A stretch of DNA of 64,000 nucleotides from UBA9732 sp052170315 (lineage in GTDB: Bacteria > Spirochaetota > Spirochaetia > Sphaerochaetales > Sphaerochaetaceae). Shown piece after piece: positions 48,258-57,711 of the stretch (positions are counted from its first letter, which is position 1; every line of letters begins with the position of its first letter). The position numbers were made by a program, and so were the translations under genes. The notes under the pieces were generated by a model. The model made no database searches. It had not been told where the DNA came from and was given only the letters and a program-made list of their open reading frames with translations. The stretch spans positions 5,035 to 69,034 of the forward strand of contig JBQNAT010000012.1 of NCBI GenBank assembly GCA_052170315.1, in the 5' to 3' direction.

Positions 48258-49223
48258 ATGGATGAAAAGTTGTTAAAAGGCCATAATATTTTGCTTTTAG
48301 CGCAAAGCGACGGTTGCAGCGTCCTTCAGTTTAGAAATAAAACAGGTGAAGGTACGATGACCTGCTATGACATTTTTCCCGGGGCTATGCTTTCTTTCAA
48401 TGATTTCCATATGGCTTACTTTGATTCGGAATATTCGCCTTCAAAAGAAATTCTTGCGATTGACCATTGCAGAGAAGGCAGGATGGAATATATAGCGTCG
48501 GAAAATGCCTATGCGTATATGGAAAGCGGTGATATGAAAATTGACCACAGGCGTTCTCATATCGGACGCTTCGTTTTTCCCGCGAATCATTTTCACGGAC
48601 TGACTATTGTCTTCGATATGAAAACTGCCTGCGAATCGTTGAAATCGGAAATAAAAGATTTTCCCGTAGACCTTAGAATTCTGCAGGAAAAGTATTGCGG
48701 CGGAACTTATCCAAAACTGATTCCCGGAATAGATATAACAGAGAATATTTTTAAAGAGTTTTATCAAGTCCCTAAAAAAATACGAATTCCTTATTTTAAA
48801 GTGAAAATAATGGAATTATTACTGTGCCTTGACGCTATTGAATTACCGGCAGGCAGGGAGGAACAGCCATATTATTACAAAACTCAGATAGAAAAAGTCA
48901 AAGCGATACAAGCGTTTATTTTAGAACACTTTGCGGAGAATTTTACGCAGCGGGAACTTTCATGTATGTTTGATATTCCATTATCAGGTATGAAAAATTG
49001 TTTTAAATCCATATACGGCGACTCCATAGGAGTTTGGCTTTCGAAATATCGTATGAATCAGGCCGCGGAGCTTTTGCTGAAAAACCGCGATATGAATGTG
49101 TCGGAAGTTGCCGGTTCAGTCGGTTATGACAGCCCCGGTAAATTCGCGATAACTTTCCGAAAAATTATGGGGATGTCTCCAAGAGAATACCGAAATGCTA
49201 TTCGCCGCGGAGGCAGCGCATGA
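48258..49223 (+). CDS. AraC-family transcriptional regulator (YbtA-like context)
   Basis: The 321-residue protein has an N-terminal sensory domain and a C-terminal pair of helix-turn-helices (NFTQRELSCMFDIPLSGMKN, then AGSVGYDSPGKFAITFRKI, ending MSPREYR). Similar regulators sit beside siderophore or metal ABC exporter/importer pairs. The ATG at 48258 follows TGAGG weakly; the earlier frame start at 48201 lies inside the ATPase gene. It overlaps the first ABC gene by 4 bases and probably activates the operon via the direct repeats at 45466-45496. Confidence 0.88.
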   Translation: MDEKLLKGHNILLLAQSDGCSVLQFRNKTGEGTMTCYDIFPGAMLSFNDFHMAYFDSEYSPSKEILAIDHCREGRMEYIASENAYAYMESGDMKIDHRRSHIGRFVFPANHFHGLTIVFDMKTACESLKSEIKDFPVDLRILQEKYCGGTYPKLIPGIDITENIFKEFYQVPKKIRIPYFKVKIMELLLCLDAIELPAGREEQPYYYKTQIEKVKAIQAFILEHFAENFTQRELSCMFDIPLSGMKNCFKSIYGDSIGVWLSKYRMNQAAELLLKNRDMNVSEVAGSVGYDSPGKFAITFRKIMGMSPREYRNAIRRGGSA

Positions 49224-50995
49224 AACAAACGAAAAACGGATGGCTAAAGGCGCTTTTGAGCTATACCGGCGCGCGAAAAGGAAAATTTTATGTATCCGTT
49301 ATATTGTCCGTAATAAGTATCGCGGCAGGTCTGATTCCTTTCTTCTGCATGTACCGTGTTATTTTACTCTTTGTTGATAACGCGGAAAGCGTCAGAGGAA
49401 TTTTTTTCTGGTGTATTGTTTCTGTAGCCGCGTATTTTATCAAAGTTCTGTGTTTCAGTTTTTCAACTGCCTTAAGTCATCAGGTCGCATATTATGTGCT
49501 GGAAGGACTGAGGCTTAGGGTGGCGGATTGTTTTTTGCATGCTCCTTTAGGTGAAGTTCAGCGGCATACGATTGGAGAACTTAAAAACCTGATAGTGGAT
49601 AAGATTGAAGCGATAGAGCCGCCTCTTGCTCACATGGTTCCTGAAGGCGCCGGACATATTGTTCTGCCTGTTATAAGTATCTTTGCGCTCGCAGTAATTG
49701 ACTGGAGAATAGCTCTGGCCTCTCTCATTACATTTCCGGCCTCAATGATATGTATGATGCTTACATTCAAAATCAGCGGAAAAAATTTTGAGACATACAA
49801 TATTTCCAATGCGCGCATGAACAGCGCAATCGTGGAATATATTGAAGGAATAGAAGTTATCAAGACATTCGGCAAATTGGGAGTTTCATATGAAAAATAT
49901 TCAGGGGCAATCACAGATTATCGGAAATTTGTCCTCAAATGGCTATCCTCAACATGGGTTACTGTGAAATTGTCCTTCGCGTTATTTCCTTCGACTTTGA
50001 TTGGAACTCTTCCGGTAAGTCTCATACTCGCGTCAAGGCATATTATTACAGCCCCGGAAGCGGCGCTTGCCGTAATGCTCTCTCTTTCAATGGTGGGTTC
50101 GTTATCTAAACTTGAGGTTTTTGCTAACGGAATTCGCCAGATTAAGGAAACGGTACAGGAACTTGATTATTTCTTAAACATGGAGAAACTGCCCGAACCT
50201 GAATCCTATGTTGAAATCCCCAATATGGATATTGAAATGCGGGATGTTTGCTTCTCTTATACAAAAGAAGCAAAAGACAATGTTCTGCGCAATATAAGCC
50301 TGTCTCTTCCGAAAGGAAGCTACACGGCACTTGTTGGACCGTCCGGCGGCGGAAAGTCTACGGTAGCAAAATTGATTGCAAGATTTTGGGATGTGAGCAG
50401 CGGGGAAATCTGTATCGGGGGGATTAATATCAAAGAAATTCCATTATCACAGCTGTCCGGACTGGTAAGCTTTGTTTCTCAGGATAATTTTCTGTTTCAA
50501 AGTTCATTGATGGAAAATATAAGATTAGGCAATCCGAATGCGACGGATGAAGAAGTTATGGAAGCAGCAAAATCTGCTCAGTGTGACGATTTCATCAGCA
50601 AACTGCCCTGCGGCTATATGACCTCTGCGGGTGAAGCGGGGAAAAGCCTTTCAGGCGGTGAAAAGCAGAGAATAGCCATTGCCCGCCTGATTTTGAAAGA
50701 TGCCCCCATTGTTATTTTGGATGAAGCAACAGCTTTTACCGACCCTGAGAATGAAAATAAAATCCAGAAAGCGATTACTTCTCTCGCAAAGGGAAAAACA
50801 TTGCTTATTATTGCGCATAGGCTATCCACCATACGTAACGCCGACAATATTGTTGTTCTTAAAAATGGAGTCATAGAAGCGCAGGGAACACATAAAAACC
50901 TTTTGGAAAGATGTTCTTTGTACCGTGAGATGTGGAGGATGCATATCGGAGCAAAAAACTGGGCTGTTTCTATGAATAAAAAGGGGGTTGTTTAG
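49220..50995 (+). CDS. ABC transporter, fused permease-ATPase (IrtA/YbtP-like)
   Basis: The 591-residue protein has an N-terminal exporter-type membrane domain (six helices, residues about 20-310) and a C-terminal ATPase with Walker A VGPSGGGKSTVAKL, signature KSLSGGEKQRIAIARL, Walker B IVILDEATAF and the H-loop IAHRLS. It pairs with the next gene as a heterodimer. Such pairs import siderophores in some bacteria (IrtAB, YbtPQ) despite their exporter fold. Its stop is next to the GTG start of the partner. The function here is inferred from context. Confidence 0.88.
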   Translation: MKQTKNGWLKALLSYTGARKGKFYVSVILSVISIAAGLIPFFCMYRVILLFVDNAESVRGIFFWCIVSVAAYFIKVLCFSFSTALSHQVAYYVLEGLRLRVADCFLHAPLGEVQRHTIGELKNLIVDKIEAIEPPLAHMVPEGAGHIVLPVISIFALAVIDWRIALASLITFPASMICMMLTFKISGKNFETYNISNARMNSAIVEYIEGIEVIKTFGKLGVSYEKYSGAITDYRKFVLKWLSSTWVTVKLSFALFPSTLIGTLPVSLILASRHIITAPEAALAVMLSLSMVGSLSKLEVFANGIRQIKETVQELDYFLNMEKLPEPESYVEIPNMDIEMRDVCFSYTKEAKDNVLRNISLSLPKGSYTALVGPSGGGKSTVAKLIARFWDVSSGEICIGGINIKEIPLSQLSGLVSFVSQDNFLFQSSLMENIRLGNPNATDEEVMEAAKSAQCDDFISKLPCGYMTSAGEAGKSLSGGEKQRIAIARLILKDAPIVILDEATAFTDPENENKIQKAITSLAKGKTLLIIAHRLSTIRNADNIVVLKNGVIEAQGTHKNLLERCSLYREMWRMHIGAKNWAVSMNKKGVV

Positions 50996-52744
50996 GTGTT
51001 TAAAACTGTAAAACGTATCATTCGCTGGTGCGGGGAATTTAAACGGAAATTATATATCGGTTTTCTGTTTACGTTTTTTTCACATTTTTTTACGGCACTG
51101 CCTGTTGGGATTGCCGCGTATACTGTGGGAATGCTGATTGAAAAAAGCAGGGGAAATGCGGATTTTGATAATAAATGGATTGCGTATAGCTTTCTGATTC
51201 AGCTTGCGCTGGTATTCTTTCGTTTCCTTTTTGATTACCTGAGAGCTCGATTTCAGGAAGCAATAAGCTATGAATTGGTATCTCGCGACCGTCTCGCAAT
51301 TGGTGAAGCTCTGAAACATGTTTCGCTCGGTTATTTCAAAACTATGAATACGGGTACCATTTTAAGCTCGTTGACTACGGGGCTTTCCACTTTGGAAACT
51401 ATGGGAATACGCATGGTGGATAATTTCGTGGGCGGTTATCTGAACTTTTTTGTGATACTTCTTTTTCTTATAGGTATAAGTTTGAAAACCGGTTTAATTG
51501 CTATTCTCGCTGCGGCCGTTTCGCTGCTGTTTTTGATATTGGTGTCCGGTTTCAGCCTGAGGAATGCTCCTGTGGAGGCAAAATCGAACAAGGACATGAC
51601 AGGCGTGTTTTTAGAGTATATAAGAGGGCTTTCAGTTATAAAGTCCTTCGGCCAAAGCGGAGCTGCCGCGAAGGTAATAAAAAAGGCGGTTGAGGATAGC
51701 CGTAAAATTCATCTTAAGATTGAATGGGGATTTATTCCTGCTAACGGACTTCATCTTCTGGCTCTGAAATGCGGCAGTGTCGGAATTGCATTTGCCTCCG
51801 CTCTTATGTGTCTCAACGGAGAAATGACACTTTCAATGATGCTGATGTTTATTTTTTTCTCCTTTGGAATTTTTGCGAGCCTTGAACCGATTAGCGACAG
51901 CGCGCATGTCCTCAGCGTTATCAGAGATGCTATGAATCAGATAGATTTATTAAAAGAGAAAAATTTTATTGATGCGGGGGGAAGGGACATCAGTCTTACA
52001 AATTTTGATATTTTATTTCAAAATGTTGAATTCGGATATGATGAAAGAAATGTTCTGAACGATGTCAGCTTTTATATTCCTGAAAAGACAAGCGCCGCGA
52101 TTATAGGAGCGTCCGGCTCAGGAAAAACAACTATATGTAACCTTATGGCGAGGTTTTATGATGTAAAATCAGGCAGTATTTCTATAGGAGGACATGATGT
52201 CAGAGAGTTTACCTGTGACAGCCTTTTGAAAAATATCTCTATGGTTTTCCAGAATGTATACCTGTTTCATGATACAATCCGCGCGAATATTCTGTTTGCG
52301 AAACCCGACGCCGGTGAAGAGGAAATGATTGAGGCCGCGAAGAAGGCTTGTTGCCACGATTTTATTACTGCGCTACCTGAAGGATATGACACTGTAATAG
52401 GCGAAGGCGGAAACACTTTGTCGGGCGGTGAAAAGCAGCGTATATCAATAGCCCGCGCAATACTGAAAAATGCGCCGATTATAATATTGGACGAGTCAAC
52501 CGCAAGTGTTGATCCTGAAAACGAGCACCTGATTCAGGCAGGTATTACTGAATTAACAAAAGGGAAAACAATTATTTCCATTGCGCATAGGCTTGCAACT
52601 ATAGAAAATTCAGAGCAGATATTGGTTATAGATAATGGGAAGGTCGCGCAAAAGGGAACACACGAAGAGCTTATTTCTCAGAGGGGAATATATAAAAACT
52701 ATTTTGATATCCGGGCACAGGCGGAAGGCTGGTCAATTATATAA
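50996..52744 (+). CDS. ABC transporter, fused permease-ATPase (IrtB/YbtQ-like)
   Basis: The 582-residue second half-transporter has six hydrophobic helices and an ATPase with GASGSGKTTICNLM, NTLSGGEKQRISIARA, IIILDESTASVD and ISIAHRLATI. It starts with GTG directly after the stop of the previous gene, so the two are made together. The stop overlaps the convergent, broken nitroreductase by 8 bases. The ECF module, AraC regulator and this pair form one operon seen in many Clostridia. Confidence 0.88.
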   Translation: MFKTVKRIIRWCGEFKRKLYIGFLFTFFSHFFTALPVGIAAYTVGMLIEKSRGNADFDNKWIAYSFLIQLALVFFRFLFDYLRARFQEAISYELVSRDRLAIGEALKHVSLGYFKTMNTGTILSSLTTGLSTLETMGIRMVDNFVGGYLNFFVILLFLIGISLKTGLIAILAAAVSLLFLILVSGFSLRNAPVEAKSNKDMTGVFLEYIRGLSVIKSFGQSGAAAKVIKKAVEDSRKIHLKIEWGFIPANGLHLLALKCGSVGIAFASALMCLNGEMTLSMMLMFIFFSFGIFASLEPISDSAHVLSVIRDAMNQIDLLKEKNFIDAGGRDISLTNFDILFQNVEFGYDERNVLNDVSFYIPEKTSAAIIGASGSGKTTICNLMARFYDVKSGSISIGGHDVREFTCDSLLKNISMVFQNVYLFHDTIRANILFAKPDAGEEEMIEAAKKACCHDFITALPEGYDTVIGEGGNTLSGGEKQRISIARAILKNAPIIILDESTASVDPENEHLIQAGITELTKGKTIISIAHRLATIENSEQILVIDNGKVAQKGTHEELISQRGIYKNYFDIRAQAEGWSII

Positions 52745-53408
52745 AGTTTTCCACCTTAACCTTATGCCCGCTTCCAAGCTCGAAATGGTACTGAACAATA
52801 CCCATATCCACCTTGCTGAAAGGCCCCTTTTTATCCGTAAGGGTAACGGAATCGTCATCATTTAAGCGGAATTCAAACCTTTGCTGATTAATGGCCGTTG
52901 GTGCCAGAAGAGCAAGCTTTACACCGTCAAGAAACCATTTCGGACGTTCGGTTTTGCCCGAAACAACCTGATTTGGGCTTTTGGATTTGTGCGCTTTGCC
53001 CTGATTTGCCCCGTAACCTACTGCAATCACAATCGAAAGCCTTTCACCGGGTGCAATTTCCGCCTTCACTCTGCCTGCATTGAAAGTCCCGGCCCAGCAT
53101 GTATTCAGCCCAAGACTCTGCGCAAACAGTACGATACGCTCACCGTAAAATCCTATTCGCCTGTCCAGAGTTACGTCATCAGGCCCAACGCAAGCAATAA
53201 CGCTCGGAGCGCTGACAAGACCCGAAAACCTGTTCAGCAGCCGGCTGAAAGTATCTCCCGCATCCTCCAGAACCTACAGGTGAAGATTTCCCTCCGCATT
53301 GCATTTTTCCGCCAAAGCCCGAAGGCGTGAAACTTTATCCGCCTCAATGGGCTTGTCCAGATAGCTTCTCACCGAATGCCTGTTTTTCGCCGCCTCAATT
53401 TCAGTCAT
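52737..53408 (-). pseudogene. Nitroreductase-family gene with an in-frame amber codon
   Basis: On the minus strand a 223-codon frame runs from an ATG at 53408 (after GCGGAGG) to 52737. It is interrupted once by a TAG at 53276-53274, codon 45, where HL-stop-VLEDAG would read HLQVLEDAG if CAG. The start TEIEAAKNRHSVRSYLDKPI fits nitroreductase-like FMN enzymes. Other family blocks are FAQSLGLNTCWAGTFNAGRV and the tail FSKVDMGIVQYHFELGS. Everything else is intact, so the mutation is recent or the stop is read through. Without it the protein would be an FMN-dependent reductase. Confidence 0.75.
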
Positions 53409-53530
53409 ATTGTCCTCCGCTTAAAAGATATCCTATCTTCTTCCCTGAGGAAAGTATTTTTGTTCGTCCCGTGAGCTGTCCGCAGCAAGACTTCCCGGCT
53501 TTGCAAAGTTCCTGAATGTTTTCTTAAAGT

Positions 53531-54190
53531 TTAAAACTCCTTAAGTCTGAAATCATTCTTATGATAGCTGATAAGGCCGTCTTTCTGCATTTTGCTCAGT
53601 TCGTTTGAAAGGGCGCTCCTGTCCACTCCAAGGTATTCCGCAAGCTGCTGACGGCTGAAAGGAATGGTGAAATTCGGGCTCATATTCTCTGTTGCCTGTT
53701 CGGAAAGATAGGAAAGGACTCTGTCCCTTATGGATTTTGGGGCTATGTGCATCATTCTTGCTGAAAGGCTCAGGTTTTTTAACGCGGAAAGTTTTACAAG
53801 ATTGCAAATAATCCTGTGGTGGAAACTGCAGGCTGACTGACATGAAGTAAGGAGCTTTTGCATGTTGATAAAGAGAATATCCGTTTTCTCGGAAGCTATT
53901 ATGTCGCAGTTAAGCTCTTTTCCCGGTATTGCGGCATAGTTCTGGGCAAAGATATCGCCCTTTCCAATATGCCCGAAGATATTGCTGCCGCCCCAGTAGA
54001 AGTTGGCCTGTATGTTTACGCCTCCGTTTTCCACAAGACCCAGAACATTTACCGTGTCCCCTGCGCGGAAAATAATATCGTCCTTCGCGTAGCTTTTTTC
54101 ATATGCTCCCAGACACGGCAGAAGCTGTTTTATTTCCTGCTGGTTCAGTCCGCGGAAAAGCCCTGTATTTGAAAGAAAAAAATAATTCAT
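53531..54190 (-). CDS. Crp/Fnr-family transcriptional regulator
   Basis: The 219-residue protein has an N-terminal cyclic nucleotide-binding-like beta domain (KDDIIFRAGDTVNVLGLVEN), a dimer helix and a C-terminal winged helix (FSRQQLAEYLGVDRSALSNE). Two cysteines lie in TSCQSACSFHH. It lacks an N-terminal Fe-S cysteine cluster like that of Fnr. It is divergent from the DUF1858 gene with a 16-bp palindrome between them, so it likely controls that pair. The signal is unknown; the partner proteins point to NO, oxygen or redox stress. Confidence 0.85.
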   Translation of the reverse strand: MNYFFLSNTGLFRGLNQQEIKQLLPCLGAYEKSYAKDDIIFRAGDTVNVLGLVENGGVNIQANFYWGGSNIFGHIGKGDIFAQNYAAIPGKELNCDIIASEKTDILFINMQKLLTSCQSACSFHHRIICNLVKLSALKNLSLSARMMHIAPKSIRDRVLSYLSEQATENMSPNFTIPFSRQQLAEYLGVDRSALSNELSKMQKDGLISYHKNDFRLKEF

Positions 54191-54201
54191 ATTTATGTTT
54201 T

Positions 54202-54217
54202 TGTTGTTATAACAACA
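54202..54217. promoter_or_regulatory. 16-bp perfect palindrome between the Crp/Fnr and DUF1858 genes
   Basis: TGTTGTTATAACAACA is fully symmetric and lies 12 bases before the Crp/Fnr-type ATG. It is the likely site of this regulator and could control both directions. Confidence 0.65.
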
Positions 54218-54294
54218 TACCAGTTGCTTTGATTATGATAAAAAACAGGTGTAATAGCAAGAGGAATCTTAAGGATTCCGATTCGGAGGACAAA

Positions 54295-54504
54295 ATGAAA
54301 AATGATTATATTAACGGAAAAACTCTTATCGGAGAAATTGTAAATGAACATCCTGAGGCAATTGAAGTCCTTATGGACTGCGGAATGCATTGTCTTGGCT
54401 GCCCGGCATCTCAGGCGGAATCTCTGGAAGACGCCTGCAGTGTTCACGGTCTTGAAGCCGAATATGTAATTAAAGCCGTTAATCAGAAGATAAGCGAAAG
54501 CTGA
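54295..54504 (+). CDS. DUF1858 domain protein
   Basis: The 69-residue protein starts TLIGEIVNEHPEAIEVLMDC and contains two cysteines in GMHCLGCPAS, the DUF1858 (ScdA N-terminal-like) domain. In related systems the domain sits with hemerythrin-like proteins involved in repair of Fe centres or NO stress. The ATG at 54295 follows CGGAGGA. It precedes the DUF438 gene by 14 bases, whose own N-terminus is a second DUF1858-like domain. Confidence 0.88.
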   Translation: MKNDYINGKTLIGEIVNEHPEAIEVLMDCGMHCLGCPASQAESLEDACSVHGLEAEYVIKAVNQKISES

Positions 54505-54518
54505 AAAGGAGTAAAATT

Positions 54519-55991
54519 ATGGCAAAAGTATTGGATTTGAGCCGCAGTGTTTATGAACTTGCGAATGAATACCCCGAGCTTGTTGATATAATGGCGGGTT
54601 TGGGTTTTACGGAAATAACGAAGAAGCTGGCGCTTAATTCTGTGGGGAAGGTTATGACCATCCCCAAGGGCGCAAAAATCAAGGGTATCCCAATGGAAAA
54701 GGTGATTGCCGCGCTTACTGAAAACGGCTTCAGCTTCGCAATGGACAGCGCTTCTGCTTACTCGGTTGCGAAAAAATCATCATCGGAAGATTCAAGGGAT
54801 AATCGTAACGAACAGCTTAAAGCCTATCTTAAACGTCTTGGAGAAGGCGAGTCCCTTGACAGCGTAAGGGCTGATTTTGTCAGGGATTTTGAAGATGTCG
54901 AAGCCTCTGAAATCATGAGGGCCGAGCAGGAACTTCTCAAAGAAGGTACCCCCTTGAATGAAGTCCAGAAACTCTGCGATATTCATTCCGCTCTGTTCCA
55001 CGGAGCAACCCGTGAGGAGCGCATTGCCAACGCGGAGCGTGCAGTTGAGGCGTCAATAAAGAGAGCCTCCGATTACAGCGGAAAGGAAGCGAAAGCCGCT
55101 GAACTTTCGGCGATAGAAGGCCATCCTCTTAATACTTTCACAAGAGAAAACAATGTTCTTGCGGATGTCATCGGGGAAATAAAGACGGCTCTCGAAAACA
55201 AAACGGATTTTTCAGAAAACTTTTCAAAGCTGCGCGAAGTTTCCGTACACTATGCCAAGAAGGGGGATTTAATCTATCCTCAGCTCAAGGAGAAGTATGA
55301 GATATCAGGACCTTCCGACGTTATGTGGACTGTTGACGATGAAATCCGGGACGAGCTTAAAAAACTTGCCGAAAGCTCTCTTCACAACGAAGCCTGGGAG
55401 CTTCGCATGACAGCGGTTCTAAAGCGCGCTGAAGAGATGATATATAAGGAAAAGAATATTCTGTTCCCCATCTGCGCAGTTAATTTTACTGATGAAGAGT
55501 GGATGCAGATTTACAGAGACAGCAAGGACTATGCCGAGTGTCTTGGAGTTGAGAAATCCATTTGGCCGGAAGCCGAGCTTAACGGGAAAACGGTTTCCTC
55601 ACTTGAAGGTGAAATTCGTATGCCGGGCGGCGTCATGAACGTTGAAGAACTTACCGCCATGCTGAACACCATCCCGCTTGAGATAAGTTTTGTTGACAGA
55701 AACGACGTTAACAAGTATTTCAACGAAGGGCCAAAAGTTTTCAAGCGTCCGTCCATTGCCCTGGGACACAGCGTTTATTCCTGTCATCCTCCAAAGATAG
55801 AGCTTATGGTACGTTCAATAATCAACGGGTTCAGAGGAGGCACTAAAGATAAAGTTTCCGTATGGATGGAAAAGGCCGGAAGGACTATGCTTGTCACCTA
55901 CATGGCTGTGAGGGATAAGAATAAAAACTATCTTGGAACATTGGAAATTGTGCAGGATATGGAAGAGATAAAAAAGCACTTCGCGAATTGA
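54519..55991 (+). CDS. DUF438 / hemerythrin-like / PAS multi-domain sensor protein
   Basis: The 490-residue protein has four parts. Residues 1-65 are DUF1858-like (VYELANEYPELVDIMAGLG) but without the cysteine pair. Residues 95-165 are DUF438 (LKAYLKRLGEGESLDSVRAD). Residues about 190-330 are hemerythrin-like, with His and Glu in GHPLNTFTREN, HYAKKGDLIYPQLKEKY and EKNILFP. Residues about 375-485 are a PAS domain (NTIPLEISFVDRNDVNKYF, RTMLVTYMAVRDKNKNYLG). It probably senses O2, NO or iron and acts with the DUF1858 protein. No signal peptide is seen. Confidence 0.88.
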   Translation: MAKVLDLSRSVYELANEYPELVDIMAGLGFTEITKKLALNSVGKVMTIPKGAKIKGIPMEKVIAALTENGFSFAMDSASAYSVAKKSSSEDSRDNRNEQLKAYLKRLGEGESLDSVRADFVRDFEDVEASEIMRAEQELLKEGTPLNEVQKLCDIHSALFHGATREERIANAERAVEASIKRASDYSGKEAKAAELSAIEGHPLNTFTRENNVLADVIGEIKTALENKTDFSENFSKLREVSVHYAKKGDLIYPQLKEKYEISGPSDVMWTVDDEIRDELKKLAESSLHNEAWELRMTAVLKRAEEMIYKEKNILFPICAVNFTDEEWMQIYRDSKDYAECLGVEKSIWPEAELNGKTVSSLEGEIRMPGGVMNVEELTAMLNTIPLEISFVDRNDVNKYFNEGPKVFKRPSIALGHSVYSCHPPKIELMVRSIINGFRGGTKDKVSVWMEKAGRTMLVTYMAVRDKNKNYLGTLEIVQDMEEIKKHFAN

Positions 55992-56020
55992 AAAAGATAG
56001 CCGCCTGAGCATAAAGCACT

Positions 56021-56953
56021 CTAGCTCTTCTTTTCTTTGGCTCTCTTGTCGTTGATAATCTGCATTTCCTTCGCTGTTATCAAAGTGACATTATTTTCCT
56101 TTGCCCATGCGACACAGCCTCTGAGTACAGCAGGCAGGAAGACTCTGGGTACCTTTAGAAGGGGAACAAGGGCATCATCAGCGAACTTGACCTTGTCATC
56201 CGCTCTCTTTGCGGCATAGCGTACGGATTCCATGGATGCCTGACGCTCGGGAATAAGCTCCGGGACGGCCCTGCTGTGCTTTATGTACCAGAAGTTCTTT
56301 GAATCCCTGTAGCCGTAATCAACGGGCGCGTGAGGAAAACTTGAGGACTTAACGCCGTTTACAATGGCGTTATAGTACTTCTCCTTCATAAGAATTTTGT
56401 CTATGCGCAGTACAAAATGTGCCCCGTAGGGTGTTGTAATTCCGTTGAAATCGTGGAAAGGTCCGGGATACTTATCAGCAGTTGACGGCATGTCTCTGTC
56501 AGCTCCGTCAAGCTCTCGCATCCATGTGCATTCCATGACCTGAAAGGCCTCTGTAAGAACTTTCGGGTATTTTTCTTTGTTCTCGGGGTCTTCCTGAGCC
56601 ATCAACCCGTCTTCCATTGTGAAGAAGAAGTTCTTCATTTTTTCCTGCGGTTTGTCTCCCGGCCAGCCAAGGCGCACCATTTCCCTGAAATACTTTTTCC
56701 TGTCCGGCAGGAAATTCAGCGTGCATTTTCCGGTTCGGAGTAGGTTCTGACAGGTGTTGGACGAATTGCGGCAGCAAAGCATCATTGAATAATACTCTTT
56801 GCCCGCCACGTAGAAAGGCTGGCACAGGGAGTAGGGACCGAAGCTTGGGCTTCCGTCTTCCGCAAGCGTGCCTACCAAAATTGTTGGCATGGGGAAAAAC
56901 AGTGATGTCTGATAGAAATTATCAACAATTCTCAGGTTCTTAAAACTGCTCAT
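56021..56953 (-). CDS. Flavin reductase-like FMN-binding protein
   Basis: The 310-residue protein matches the split-barrel flavin reductases: PMPTILVGTLAEDGSPSFGP, YYSMMLCCRNSSNTCQNL and CTLNFLPDRKKYF. The C-terminal half adds an unusual 100-residue extension (PVDYGYRDSKNFWYIKHSRA onward). It would hold or reduce FMN, perhaps supplying the flavin enzymes nearby. It is downstream of the TetR gene with a 16-base gap and co-directional with it. Confidence 0.75.
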   Translation of the reverse strand: MSSFKNLRIVDNFYQTSLFFPMPTILVGTLAEDGSPSFGPYSLCQPFYVAGKEYYSMMLCCRNSSNTCQNLLRTGKCTLNFLPDRKKYFREMVRLGWPGDKPQEKMKNFFFTMEDGLMAQEDPENKEKYPKVLTEAFQVMECTWMRELDGADRDMPSTADKYPGPFHDFNGITTPYGAHFVLRIDKILMKEKYYNAIVNGVKSSSFPHAPVDYGYRDSKNFWYIKHSRAVPELIPERQASMESVRYAAKRADDKVKFADDALVPLLKVPRVFLPAVLRGCVAWAKENNVTLITAKEMQIINDKRAKEKKS

Positions 56954-56969
56954 TTATTCACCTCTTAAA

Positions 56970-57500
56970 TTATTTTCGTATGACCCTTTCTATAATTGGG
57001 CCGTATATTTCGTAATCCATATCCTTTGTAGAAGCCGTAAGTATCATTTCTGCAAGGACGCAGCACGTATTACTGTCATTTTCACAGCCTGCCTTTTGAA
57101 GCGCTCCTGAAATAATCAGGCTTATCTGACTTACCAGAAGTTGATGCCTTTCATCGTACTCATACCCGGATTCGCCGGTGAATCTGTAGTCCTTCCACAT
57201 ATCCTTATGCTGGTTGTAAAAGCTTGTGATAAACGCGTGTATCCGAGCCATTGCTCCGTGGACATCTGTGCTTTTCTCAAGTTCTTCTTCAAGTTCAAGC
57301 TTTTTTTTCATCCAGTCCGCAACTATAAGGTTTGCAACCAGTATTTCCTTGGACTTGAAATAATTGTAAAAAGTCCCCAATGCAATATCGCAAGACTTTG
57401 CAATTCCTCTGAGCGTTATCCCGGAATAGCCTTTTTCTTTAATTTCCCTGCGCGTTGTTTCAAGGATACGGCTTTTCAGGTTCTCTATTATCTTTGGCAT
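56970..57500 (-). CDS. TetR-family transcriptional regulator
   Basis: The 176-residue protein has a TetR helix-turn-helix (RREIKEKGYSGITLRGIAKS, then LGTFYNYFKSKEILV) and an all-helical ligand-binding part. A perfect 16-bp palindrome lies 66 bases upstream of the ATG (57567-57582), which is probably its operator. It is co-transcribed with the flavin reductase-like gene and next to the aconitase X operon. Confidence 0.9.
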   Translation of the reverse strand: MPKIIENLKSRILETTRREIKEKGYSGITLRGIAKSCDIALGTFYNYFKSKEILVANLIVADWMKKKLELEEELEKSTDVHGAMARIHAFITSFYNQHKDMWKDYRFTGESGYEYDERHQLLVSQISLIISGALQKAGCENDSNTCCVLAEMILTASTKDMDYEIYGPIIERVIRK

Positions 57501-57566
57501 ACATTACCTGCCGCTGTAAAGGATTCGGCATGTTTTTTCACATCCGCAGCTTTGCCGCGTCTGTTA

Positions 57567-57582
57567 TATGAACATGTTCATA
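57567..57582. promoter_or_regulatory. 16-bp perfect palindrome, likely TetR operator
   Basis: TATGAACATGTTCATA is fully symmetric. Similar half-sites (GTTCATATAAA) follow at 57685-57694. It sits upstream of the TetR gene, past the terminator of the aconitase X operon. Confidence 0.65.
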
Positions 57583-57711
57583 AAAAGTATGCCCTCAATG
57601 GGACGGAATGTCAATATTTGTTTCAGGCGTTTCGCAAAACGTGAATTGGCATGAATTGGCGAACATTAAAGTCCATATAAAAAAGTTCATATAAATGCGG
57701 TATAAAACGGC

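Noticed and set aside
53274..53276. TAG as pyrrolysine or another recoded amino acid in the nitroreductase frame
   Set aside because: No sign of pyrrolysine machinery in the window, and a single CAG to TAG change explains it better.
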